Shown: positions 1-6,189, counted from the stretch's first letter. The stretch is DNA of 6,933 nt from Candidatus Segetimicrobium genomatis (GCA_005882445.1 VBAN01000095.1:4134-11066), one strand, 5' to 3'. Notes: generated by a model from the sequence alone, not told the origin. Program-made: numbers and translations.

Positions 1-15
1 GCCCCCTGCGGGGGC
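1..15. other. GC hairpin at the window edge, possible terminator end
   Basis: The first 15 bases form a perfect 6-bp stem (GCCCCC/GGGGGC) around a 3-nt loop (TGC). No T-run follows on the + strand. It may be the tail of a terminator for a gene to the left of the window, but that gene cannot be seen. A chance GC-rich inverted repeat is also possible. Confidence 0.3.
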
Positions 16-114
16 TCCAAACCAGAGTGAAGCAAACGGCAGGCAGAGGTTGGGACAAAGGTAAGGGGAAACCCACCGGAGTTGATGAACAGTTAGGTCG
101 AGGTCGCCCGCGAC

Positions 115-123
115 GAGGAGGAG
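115..123 (+). promoter_or_regulatory. Strong Shine-Dalgarno site deciding the synthetase start
   Basis: GAGGAGGAG lies five bases before the ATG at 129. The frame stays open upstream to an ATG at 27, but the 34 extra residues are Gly/Lys/Arg-rich and unlike the family N-terminus, and that ATG lacks a comparable site. This makes 129 the better start. Confidence 0.75.
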
Positions 124-128
124 TGGGG

Positions 129-2042
129 ATGGAAGTCGTCAACCCCGTCATCAAGCGCTGGCGTCACCAGGCGGAGGCGGACTTCGAAGGATTCTGGGCC
201 CGCGCCGCCGAGGCGGTGCCCTGGTTTCGCAAGTGGGATACCGTGTTCGAATCGACCCCCCCGACCTTCCGCTGGTTTTCCGGGGCGCTCACCAACCTGA
301 GCCACAACTGCCTGGACCACCACGTGGGGCGGGGCTGGGGGGGGCATGCCGCGCTGGTGACGGAGAACGAACGGGGGGAGCAGCGGGTCTTGACCTACGC
401 GCAGCTGCTTGGGGCGGTGGAGGCCGTTGCGGCCGGCCTGAGGAGGATCGGGGTCCGGCGCGGCGACCGCGTGGCGATCTACATGCCCACCTGCGCCGAA
501 GCGATCATGGCGATGCTGGCCACCTGCCGCATCGGCGCCATCCATCTGGTGGTGTTCGCGGGGTTCGGGAGCGAGGCCTTGGCCGAGCGCATCCGGCTCG
601 CGGGGGCCCGCACCCTCCTCGCCGCCGATGTCACCTGGCGCAAAGGCAACGAGGTCAATCTCTGGGACATCGCCCGGCGGGCGCTTGCGGATCCCGCCAC
701 CCCCGTCGAGAAGGCGGTCGTGCTGGTGCGGGGGAGGACGCGGCCGGCCCTCGATCCGACGCGCGACCTCGAGTGGCCCGCCTTCCTCGCGGAGGGCCCG
801 GAGGCCGAGACCCGCTGCGAGAGCATGGAAGCGAACGACCCCGCATTTATCCTGGCCACCTCCGGCACCACGGCCAAGCCGAAACTGGCGGTGCACAACC
901 ACGGTCCGTACCAGGTTGGCATCGCCAGCGCGGGCAAATGGCTGTTCGCGCTCATCCCCGCGGACGTGTGGTGGTCGACGTCGGACATCGGCTGGATCGT
1001 CGGGCACAGCTACATTGTCTGCGCCCCGCTGCTGGCCGGGTGCACGACGATCGCCTATGAGGGGGCCCTGGATCACCCGGGGCCGGAGCGGTTCTACGGG
1101 ATTGCCGCGCGGAACCGCGTCACGGGGATCTTCACCTCGCCGACGGCCGCCCGGGCGCTGATGCGCCACGGCACCGCGCCGGCCCGGCGCTTCAACCTGC
1201 GTTCGCTCGAGCGGGTGGTCTGCGCCGGCGAGGTGCTGAACGCGCCGGTGTGGGAATGGCTGCAGAAGGAGGTCCTCGAGGACCGGGTGCCGGTGATCGA
1301 CCACTGGTGGCAGACGGAAACCGGCGGGCCCGTGATCGGCAACCCCTATGGGATCGGGCTGCTGCCGATCAAACCGGGATCGGCGGGGATGCCGCTGCCG
1401 GGGTACGCCGCCGAGGTCCGGGCGCTGGACGGCTCCCCCTGTCCGCCCCGGGAGAAGGGGATCGTCGTCCTGACCCGCCCGTTCCCCGGTCTCACGCAGA
1501 CGCTGTGGGGGGACGCGGATCGCTACGCGCGGGACTACTGGCGCCAGATCCCCGGAGCCTACTTCACCGGCGACGCCGCCTACGTCGACGAGGACGGGTA
1601 TTTCTGGTTCAGCGGACGGGCGGATGAGATCATCAAGATCGCCGACCACCGGATCGGAACGATCGAGGTGGAGACTTCGTTCCTGCGGCACCCGGCGGTG
1701 GCGGAAGCCGGCGTGACCGGCCGGCCCGATCCGCTGCGCGGGGAGGTGATCTCCGCGTTCGTGGTGCTCAAGGTGGGCCACCAGCCGTCCGACGCGCTCA
1801 AACGAGAGCTGCTGGAGATGGTCCGGCGCGATTTCGGCCCCGTAGCGGTGATCGGCGACCTGCATTTCGTCGGCATGCTCCCCAAGACCCGCAGCGGCAA
1901 GATCATGCGCCGCGTCCTCAAGGCCGTGATCCTGAACCGGGATCCGGGCGACGTGTCGACGATCGAGGACGAAGGATCGATCGAAGAGGCGCGGGGAGCA
2001 TGGGCGCAGATGCAGGCAGAGGTGACCCCCTCCGGGGAGTAG
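129..2042 (+). CDS. AMP-forming acetyl/propionyl-CoA synthetase family protein
   Basis: This is a cytosolic ligase of the ANL (acyl-CoA synthetase) superfamily. It activates a short carboxylic acid with ATP to an acyl-adenylate and then transfers it to CoA. The 637-residue length is normal for acetyl- and propionyl-CoA synthetases. An N-terminal Acs-type cap (about residues 16-60) is followed by the AMP-binding domain: P-loop TSGTTAKPK at 244-252, SDIGWIVGHSY near 285-295, WWQTETGG at 393-400, TGD at 480-482 and SGRADE at 495-500. The C-terminal domain ends in LPKTRSGK, placing the catalytic adenylation lysine at 591. The Trp of WWQTE that keeps the acyl pocket small in Acs is present. By eye, Ala replaces the pocket Val of Acs just before the GE of CAGEV, which would favour propionate. 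The P-loop has Ala and Leu where the family usually has Gly. Whether acetate, propionate or another acid is the substrate cannot be settled here. It is probably the first gene of an operon with the next one. Confidence 0.93.
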   Translation: MEVVNPVIKRWRHQAEADFEGFWARAAEAVPWFRKWDTVFESTPPTFRWFSGALTNLSHNCLDHHVGRGWGGHAALVTENERGEQRVLTYAQLLGAVEAVAAGLRRIGVRRGDRVAIYMPTCAEAIMAMLATCRIGAIHLVVFAGFGSEALAERIRLAGARTLLAADVTWRKGNEVNLWDIARRALADPATPVEKAVVLVRGRTRPALDPTRDLEWPAFLAEGPEAETRCESMEANDPAFILATSGTTAKPKLAVHNHGPYQVGIASAGKWLFALIPADVWWSTSDIGWIVGHSYIVCAPLLAGCTTIAYEGALDHPGPERFYGIAARNRVTGIFTSPTAARALMRHGTAPARRFNLRSLERVVCAGEVLNAPVWEWLQKEVLEDRVPVIDHWWQTETGGPVIGNPYGIGLLPIKPGSAGMPLPGYAAEVRALDGSPCPPREKGIVVLTRPFPGLTQTLWGDADRYARDYWRQIPGAYFTGDAAYVDEDGYFWFSGRADEIIKIADHRIGTIEVETSFLRHPAVAEAGVTGRPDPLRGEVISAFVVLKVGHQPSDALKRELLEMVRRDFGPVAVIGDLHFVGMLPKTRSGKIMRRVLKAVILNRDPGDVSTIEDEGSIEEARGAWAQMQAEVTPSGE

Positions 2043-2043
2043 C

Positions 2044-2952
2044 ATGCGCATCGTTTCGCTGCTTCCCAGCGCCACCGAGATCGTCTGCGCGCTCGGGCTC
2101 GCCGACATGCTCGTCGGCGTGTCGCACGACTGCGACTTCCCCCCTGACATCCAGGGCAAGCCCGTGCTCAGCGAGGCGATCGTCGGCACGGCCATGCCCA
2201 GCGGGGCGATCGAGGACCGGATCCGCGGCGCGATCCACAAAGGCAAGAGCGTCTACCACCTGGACGACAGGGCGCTCGCCCGCCTCGACCCCGACCTGAT
2301 CCTGACCCAGGAGCTCTGCGCCGTGTGCGCGCCTTCCTACACGCTGGTCAAGCAGGCGGCGAAGCTCTTGGACGCCGAGACCAGGATCGTCTCGCTCGAG
2401 CCGCACGGGCTCCTGGACGTGCTCGACAACATCCTGCTCGTCGGTGAGCTCACCGGGACCGCGCGCCGGGCAGAGACTCTGGTGGATCGCCTCAGGGGCC
2501 GCATCGAGGCCGTGAGGGTCAAGGCCGCCGAAGCGGCGAGCCGCCCTCGGGTTGCCTGCCTGGAGTGGCTCGAGCCCGTGTATGCCGGGGGCCACTGGGT
2601 GCCCGAGATGGTGACCATCGCGGGCGGCCTTGACGTCCTGGGGAGGCGGGGCGAGCCGTCGTTCGCCGTCGAATGGGGAACAGTGACATCGGCGCGGCCC
2701 GAGGTGCTCGCGCTGATGCCCTGCGGGTTCGACGTCGGCCGGATCCGGGCGGAGATGGACCTACTCACCGCCCGCCCGGGATGGCTCGACCTCCCGGCTG
2801 TGCAAAGCGGCCGGGTCTACTTGACCGACGCGTCATCGTACTTCAGCCGGCCCGGCCCGCGGCTCGCGGACGGGCTCGAGATCCTCGCCGCGGCGATTCA
2901 CCCGAAGATCTTCGGCCACCCCCTCCCCGTTGGTGCGTTGGAGAGGATGTGA
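2044..2952 (+). CDS. Cytosolic BtuF-like cobalamin-binding protein (type III periplasmic-binding fold)
   Basis: The 302-residue protein has the fold of ABC-transporter substrate-binding proteins for corrinoids and siderophores. It opens with MRIVSLLPSATEIVCALGL, the first strand and helix of the mature domain, and has no signal peptide or lipobox, so it should be cytosolic. Features typical of the group annotated 'cobalamin-binding protein' are SHDCDFP (27-33), TQELCAVC (88-95, a C-x2-C pair), LEWLEPVYAGGHWVPEM (173-189), MPCGFD (225-230) and YFSRPGPRLADGLEIL (266-281). The ATG lies one base after the synthetase stop and has GGGGAG four bases upstream, so translation is probably coupled. No permease or ATPase gene is nearby, which argues against a transport role and for intracellular corrinoid binding or sensing. 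The fold and family are clear; the ligand is inferred from family annotation. Confidence 0.9.
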   Translation: MRIVSLLPSATEIVCALGLADMLVGVSHDCDFPPDIQGKPVLSEAIVGTAMPSGAIEDRIRGAIHKGKSVYHLDDRALARLDPDLILTQELCAVCAPSYTLVKQAAKLLDAETRIVSLEPHGLLDVLDNILLVGELTGTARRAETLVDRLRGRIEAVRVKAAEAASRPRVACLEWLEPVYAGGHWVPEMVTIAGGLDVLGRRGEPSFAVEWGTVTSARPEVLALMPCGFDVGRIRAEMDLLTARPGWLDLPAVQSGRVYLTDASSYFSRPGPRLADGLEILAAAIHPKIFGHPLPVGALERM

Positions 2953-2979
2953 GCCGGCGCTGGAATCCTGACCCGAGGT

Positions 2980-3186
2980 CTAGGAGGAGTGGACCCCGAC
3001 TCCCGTCAACGCGTCGAGTTCGGCGATCCTGCGGTCGAGGTCATCCATCCGACGCCGGTACTCGAGTTCGGCGATGACGGCGTCTTGAATGTAGCTGAGC
3101 ACCGCGGCATCCACCGACTTCTGGCTCTGGTGCTCGCGCTCCCAAATGAAGTCGGTGAGCTTGTGGACGTATTCACGCAGATCCAT
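2980..3186 (-). CDS. Small coiled-coil protein of unknown function
   Basis: I do not recognise this 68-residue protein. Its composition is balanced and it is predicted to be almost wholly helical. A basic/acidic stretch, ELEYRRRMDDLDRRIAELDA (40-59), has the heptad pattern of a short coiled coil, and a Trp/Glu-rich amphipathic segment (TDFIWEREHQ) lies at 11-20. There is no signal peptide or membrane segment. The ATG (complement of 3184-3186) has a run of seven G five bases upstream, a passable ribosome binding site. Its natural composition supports it over the overlapping + strand frame 2989-3453, which turns Arg-rich. The gene converges on the gene ending at 2952 and diverges from the dehydrogenase at 3374. 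A role as a small adaptor or regulatory protein is possible but not shown. Confidence 0.6.
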   Translation of the reverse strand: MDLREYVHKLTDFIWEREHQSQKSVDAAVLSYIQDAVIAELEYRRRMDDLDRRIAELDALTGVGVHSS

Positions 3187-3217
3187 GTTTTCCCCCCCAG
3201 GCCCCCCTGGCCTTCGA

Positions 3218-3247
3218 AATACAAGCGGCTCTCCGCGCTTGTGACAG
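3218..3247 (-). promoter_or_regulatory. Weak promoter candidate for the small coiled-coil gene
   Basis: On the minus strand, CTGTCA (complement of 3242-3247, four of six matches to the -35 consensus) precedes TGTATT (complement of 3218-3223, four of six matches to -10) by 18 bases. The predicted start would leave a leader of roughly 25 bases before the ATG at 3186. The spacer holds a 7-bp palindrome. In DNA of this composition such matches are suggestive only. Confidence 0.25.
3221..3242. repeat. Palindrome in the divergent intergenic region (operator-like)
   Basis: ACAAGCG (3221-3227) and CGCTTGT (3236-3242) are perfect 7-bp inverted arms around an 8-base centre. The element lies between the divergent starts at 3186 and 3374 and inside the spacer of the weak minus-strand promoter candidate, a position suited to a dimeric repressor. 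It could also form a transcript hairpin. No regulator gene is adjacent. Confidence 0.35.
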
Positions 3248-3360
3248 TGGGCTCGGCGCTCTTGGTTCGAACATCCAACTCCGATTTCCTGCAGGTTCGG
3301 CGCATTTGCTGCGAAGGAATCCCCGCGGTGAGGAGGAAACGTTCATCCAATCGGCGAGAG

Positions 3361-3365
3361 AGGAG
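3361..3365 (+). promoter_or_regulatory. Shine-Dalgarno site of the alcohol dehydrogenase
   Basis: AGGAG sits eight bases before the ATG at 3374 and fixes that start. A second, equally strong AGGAGG at 3331-3336 has no start codon at a suitable distance (ATC stands where an ATG would be expected). Confidence 0.75.
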
Positions 3366-3373
3366 ACCCGAGC

Positions 3374-4417
3374 ATGCGCGCCGCCGTGCTGTTCGAGGTG
3401 GGAAAACCGCTTGTGGTCGATACGATCGAACTCGAGGCGCCCCGCCGGGGTGAGGTCGCCGTCCGGATCGCGGCCACCGGCGTCTGTCACAGCGATCTCC
3501 ATTACATCAAGGGGGAGCTGCCGATGTCCCTGCCGGTGGTGCTGGGGCACGAAGCGGCCGGGGTGGTGGACAGCGTGGGCGAAGGCGTGGCTTCCGTTCG
3601 CCCCGGCGACCACGTCGTGCTCCTGTTCGCTCCGGCCTGCGGCCGGTGCCGGTACTGCGATGCCGGCCGGCCGCACCTGTGCGAGATGCGGTATCGGGTC
3701 CGGGGCAAGATGCCGGACGGCACGACACGGCTCCGGTGGCGTGGCGAGGAGGTGCACCACTTCACCTGCGTGTCATCGTGGGCCGAGATGGCCGTGGTGC
3801 CCGAAGCGGGGGTGCTGCGGATCAGCGAGGAAGTGCCGTTGACCGTGGCGGCCCTCCTGGGGTGCGCGGTGACGACGGGGGTCGGGGCGGTGGTGAACAC
3901 GGCCCGGGTGCGGCCCGGGAGCAGCGTGGCCGTGTTCGGCGCCGGAGGGGTGGGGACCAACGTCGTGCAGGGCGCGCGCATCGCCGGAGCCGCGATGATC
4001 ATTGCGGTCGATCTCCTGGAACACCGACTCGAGAGCGCCAGGCGATTCGGGGCCACCCACACGGTGAACGCGAGGGAGGAGGACCCGGTGCGGGCGATCC
4101 AGGGTCTGACCGGCGGCGGGGCGGACTACGCGTTCGAGGTCATCGGCCGGGCGACCGCCGTCCGCCAGGCGATCGACTGCCTCGCCCGCGGCGGGGTGGC
4201 GGTCGCGGTCGGGATCCCGCCGTCGCGTGAGGAGTACACGGTCGGCGGCCCCGCGTTTGTGCTCCATGAGAAGACCCTGCGGGCCTGCTTCTACGGCTCC
4301 GCGCACCTCCGCGCCGACATCCCGCGGCTGATCGATCTCTATCAGGGCGGGCGCCTGCTGCTGGACGAACTGGTCACGCGCTCGACCGGGGGGACGGTCT
4401 GCGCGGCCTTCTCGTGA
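3374..4417 (+). CDS. Zinc-dependent alcohol dehydrogenase (MDR family), C-terminus apparently frameshifted
   Basis: This is a medium-chain, zinc-dependent NAD(P) alcohol dehydrogenase, interconverting an alcohol and its aldehyde in the cytosol; the substrate is unknown. Catalytic-zinc ligands are C38, H59 (GHE) and C164 (GCAVTTG). The structural-zinc lobe has C89, C92, C95 and C103. The Rossmann motif GAGGVG spans 189-194, and D213 at the end of the second strand favours NAD. The 347 residues fall about 20 short of the usual 365-375. After LLDELVT the frame reads RSTGGTVCAAFS and stops at 4415, unlike the family. The frame beginning at 4378 reads ALDRGDGLRGLLVMAR and stops at 4426-4428, which looks like the genuine family C-terminus. 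The dozen or so residues normally between them (a YPLEEINEAF-like segment) are absent from both frames. I infer an out-of-frame deletion near 4376-4380, real or an assembly error. The catalytic domain is intact, so activity cannot be excluded. Confidence 0.9.
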   Translation: MRAAVLFEVGKPLVVDTIELEAPRRGEVAVRIAATGVCHSDLHYIKGELPMSLPVVLGHEAAGVVDSVGEGVASVRPGDHVVLLFAPACGRCRYCDAGRPHLCEMRYRVRGKMPDGTTRLRWRGEEVHHFTCVSSWAEMAVVPEAGVLRISEEVPLTVAALLGCAVTTGVGAVVNTARVRPGSSVAVFGAGGVGTNVVQGARIAGAAMIIAVDLLEHRLESARRFGATHTVNAREEDPVRAIQGLTGGGADYAFEVIGRATAVRQAIDCLARGGVAVAVGIPPSREEYTVGGPAFVLHEKTLRACFYGSAHLRADIPRLIDLYQGGRLLLDELVTRSTGGTVCAAFS

Positions 4418-4428
4418 TGGCGCGGTGA
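4378..4428 (+). other. Displaced C-terminal coding remnant of the alcohol dehydrogenase
   Basis: Read from 4378, this stretch gives ALDRGDGLRGLLVMAR and then TGA at 4426-4428. That matches the expected end of zinc dehydrogenases (a helix ending in ...AL.xGxxxRG, then a final hydrophobic strand). It lies in the -1 frame relative to the upstream coding sequence. Its stop would overlap a GTG at 4425 (GTGA), a common operon junction, suggesting the ancestral gene met the next gene there. Confidence 0.55.
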
Positions 4429-4433
4429 GGCGG

Positions 4434-5684
4434 ATGGGAGCCATGGTCCGGTGCCTCTGCGTCGGGGTGTGCCTCGCGCTGCTCTTGCCTCCCGCCGGCG
4501 CCGCGCCCCGGGTGGGCGCGGCGCTGCTGGCGGCGGCTCCTCCCGCGGTCGAGCGGGGCCCGGCGGGGCCGCCCGGTCCTCCGTCAACCCTGCTGATGGA
4601 AGTCTTTACCGGGCAGGTCCTGGCCGAGAGCGACGCGCACCGGCAGATCCCGCCGGCGAGCCTCGACAAGCTCATGACCCTCTACCTCACCCTGCAGTCG
4701 GTCAAGACGCACCGTCTGGACCTGTCGACCACGGTCACGGTCAGCGTCGACGCCTGGCGGATCGGCCGGACCCATCGAAGCAGCCGCATGTTCCTGAACG
4801 TCGGCGACCGGGTGACGATCGAGCAGCTCCTGTACGGATTGATGGTGGCGTCGGGCAACGACGCCGCGGAGACGCTCGCGGAGGCCATCGCCGCATCGCC
4901 TGAGCAGTTCGTCGACCAGATGAACGCGACGGCGGCCCGCCTGGGATTGAAGGATACCCACTTCGTGACTCCACACGGGCTGCCCACCCCGGGCGAGCAT
5001 ACGAGCGCGTGGGACATGGGACACCTCGCGCGCGAGATCCTGGCGGCGTTCCCGGATGCGGTGGCCTATACGAGCCCGCGGTATGTCACGTACGGCGGCA
5101 TCCGTCAGGCGAACTGGAACAACCTCGTCTTTCGCGACCCGCGCGTCGACGGCCTGAAGACCGGATTCACGGACGAGGCGGGCTTCAACATCGTCGCGAC
5201 GGCCAGCCGGGGGCCGCTCCGCCTGATCGCGGTCGTCATGGGGGCGCACACCCTGCAGCTCCGCACCGCCTCGGCTGAAGCGCAGCTCAACATGGGATTC
5301 GCCCGGTACGAGCTGGTGGCGGTGCCGTGGCAGCGGCTCGTCCCCTCCTCGATCAGGGTCTACGGCGGCCGCGCGGCGCGGCTGCGGCTCGAGACGCCCC
5401 GTGCCGTCGAGGTCCTCGTGACACGAGACGATCGTTCGCCGCTGACCGTGTCGGAGGAGCTTCGCGTGCGTCCGATCGCGCCCTTCCAGCGGGGGCAGCA
5501 GGTCGCCACCCTCACGATCCGCAATGCGACGGCCGTGCTGGCGACATCGCCGCTGCTCGCGACCGCCCCCGTCGACCGCAGCGGGATCCTCACGCGCCTG
5601 TGGAGCCTGCTGCGGTATCGGATCGGAGGGCTGCTGCGGCATCGTCAGACGACGTGGACCGCGACGTTCGTCCCGCAGCAATAG
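4434..5684 (+). CDS. Exported D-alanyl-D-alanine carboxypeptidase (peptidase S11, DacA/DacF-like)
   Basis: This penicillin-binding-protein-type serine carboxypeptidase removes the terminal D-Ala from peptidoglycan pentapeptides outside the cytoplasmic membrane. All three signature motifs are present: SLDK (S76 nucleophile, K79), SGN at 140-142 and KTG at 242-244, each with S11-type surroundings. A signal peptide (MGAMVRCLCVGVCLALLLPP, then AGAA) should be cleaved near residue 24. A beta-rich PBP5-type C-terminal domain follows (about 300-375). The tail, GILTRLWSLLRYRIGGLL near 384-401, is basic and amphipathic and could anchor the enzyme peripherally in the membrane, as in PBP5. The 416-residue length is normal. 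I chose ATG 4434 because GGTGAGG lies just before it; GTG 4425 in the same frame is possible and would overlap the restored dehydrogenase stop. It lies 16 bases after the dehydrogenase stop as sequenced, so the two are probably co-transcribed. Confidence 0.93.
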   Translation: MGAMVRCLCVGVCLALLLPPAGAAPRVGAALLAAAPPAVERGPAGPPGPPSTLLMEVFTGQVLAESDAHRQIPPASLDKLMTLYLTLQSVKTHRLDLSTTVTVSVDAWRIGRTHRSSRMFLNVGDRVTIEQLLYGLMVASGNDAAETLAEAIAASPEQFVDQMNATAARLGLKDTHFVTPHGLPTPGEHTSAWDMGHLAREILAAFPDAVAYTSPRYVTYGGIRQANWNNLVFRDPRVDGLKTGFTDEAGFNIVATASRGPLRLIAVVMGAHTLQLRTASAEAQLNMGFARYELVAVPWQRLVPSSIRVYGGRAARLRLETPRAVEVLVTRDDRSPLTVSEELRVRPIAPFQRGQQVATLTIRNATAVLATSPLLATAPVDRSGILTRLWSLLRYRIGGLLRHRQTTWTATFVPQQ

Positions 5685-5731
5685 CGCGCCGCAGGAGTGC
5701 GCGAACGCGATCCCGAAGGTGAAACGGCTGA

Positions 5732-5756
5732 GCGCACAAGTCACGTTCTTGTGCGC
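5732..5756. terminator. Perfect 9-bp hairpin after the carboxypeptidase gene
   Basis: GCGCACAAG (5732-5740) and CTTGTGCGC (5748-5756) are perfect inverted arms around a 7-base loop (TCACGTT), 47 bases after the carboxypeptidase stop. A terminator is the simplest reading, but no U-tract follows on either strand, so an operator or another RNA element is equally possible. Confidence 0.4.
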
Positions 5757-5771
5757 GAAGTGGTTCTGTCC

Positions 5772-5826
5772 GCTGCGCGGGGCCGCGCTGGTTGACCACG
5801 CTCCGCGTGCGAGGTGACCGCGCAGC
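5772..5826. repeat. Long-range 9-bp inverted repeat enclosing a smaller hairpin
   Basis: GCTGCGCGG (5772-5780) pairs perfectly with CCGCGCAGC (5818-5826) across 37 bases. The enclosed segment holds a further hairpin, CACGC (5797-5801) and GCGTG (5805-5809) with a 3-base loop. The element ends 28 bases before the Shine-Dalgarno site of the next gene, so it would lie in that gene's 5' leader if transcription starts upstream of it. High G+C raises the chance rate of such repeats. Confidence 0.35.
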
Positions 5827-5853
5827 CGGCCGGTGGCCCGCCGGGATGGCGTC

Positions 5854-5860
5854 GGGAGGT
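5854..5860 (+). promoter_or_regulatory. Shine-Dalgarno site selecting a GTG start
   Basis: GGGAGGT stands five bases before the GTG at 5866. The upstream in-frame ATG at 5833 has no such site, so translation most likely begins at the GTG. Confidence 0.65.
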
Positions 5861-5865
5861 GTCGT

Positions 5866-6144
5866 GTGGAAGAGAACGGCCGTACGGCAGAGGGGAGGGG
5901 GCCTGCGGTCGCGCCCGATGTTTCGAGTGATCGGCGCGCGTGGGCTGAGCCGCTGCTGGCCGGGATCGTGGTTTCCTTGATCGCCGAGGCGAAGGATGCC
6001 GGCTGGAGCGGCCGCCTGGAGTATGTGGTCGAAATGTGTGCCCAGGAGATGACCTCGAGTTTGGGGATGACGCGGCAAGAGATCGTGCAGGCGGTCCTCC
6101 GGTGGGCGGGGGAACTCGGAGAAGACCTGACCCGGGCGCCCTGA
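5866..6144 (+). CDS. Hypothetical protein, 92 residues
   Basis: I do not recognise this protein. The first 25 or so residues are Glu/Gly/Arg-rich and probably disordered. They are followed by a likely helical domain: AWAEPLLAGIVVSLIAEAK (about 26-44), then GRLEYVVEMCAQEMTSSLGM (about 49-68), then RQEIVQAVLRWAGELGEDL. The hydrophobic stretch LLAGIVVSLIA is short and flanked by acidic residues, so a buried soluble helix is likelier than a membrane span. There is no signal peptide and only one Cys. A small three-helix domain is my reading from composition only. The GTG start is fixed by the ribosome binding site at 5854-5860; an ATG at 5833 would add 11 residues. It is separated from the carboxypeptidase gene by about 180 bases containing strong inverted repeats, so it is probably a separate transcription unit. 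Confidence 0.65.
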   Translation: MEENGRTAEGRGPAVAPDVSSDRRAWAEPLLAGIVVSLIAEAKDAGWSGRLEYVVEMCAQEMTSSLGMTRQEIVQAVLRWAGELGEDLTRAP

Positions 6145-6189
6145 GGGGACCCCGACCGGTCGTTCTGCGGTGAATACCTGCGGGTGGGT

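Noticed and set aside
93..2246. 717-codon open frame on the minus strand
   Set aside because: It lies wholly opposite the synthetase and the start of the next gene, is Arg/Pro/Gly/His-rich, has no domain motif, and reflects the scarcity of stops in high-G+C DNA.
2044..2952. Periplasmic siderophore- or haem-binding lipoprotein
   Set aside because: There is no signal peptide or lipobox Cys, and the motifs match the cytosolic cobalamin-binding-type group better.
3261..3290. GGTTCGAAC resembling a tRNA T-loop
   Set aside because: The T-stem does not pair, and no acceptor, anticodon or D arm can be folded around it; it is a plain GTTCGAAC palindrome.
2989..3453. 154-codon + strand frame across the intergenic region
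   Set aside because: It overlaps the better-looking minus-strand 68-residue gene, has no ribosome binding site, and turns into an Arg-rich tail where it enters the dehydrogenase.
3173..3760. 195-codon minus-strand frame
   Set aside because: Opposite the zinc-binding part of the dehydrogenase; His/Pro/Arg-rich with no motif.
3773..4675. 300-codon open frame on the minus strand
   Set aside because: A shadow of the dehydrogenase and carboxypeptidase genes; the residues are low-complexity and no family is recognised.
5792..5820. TTGACC as a -35 box for the 92-residue gene
   Set aside because: No AT-rich -10 lies 15-19 bases downstream, and the box sits inside the enclosed hairpin region.
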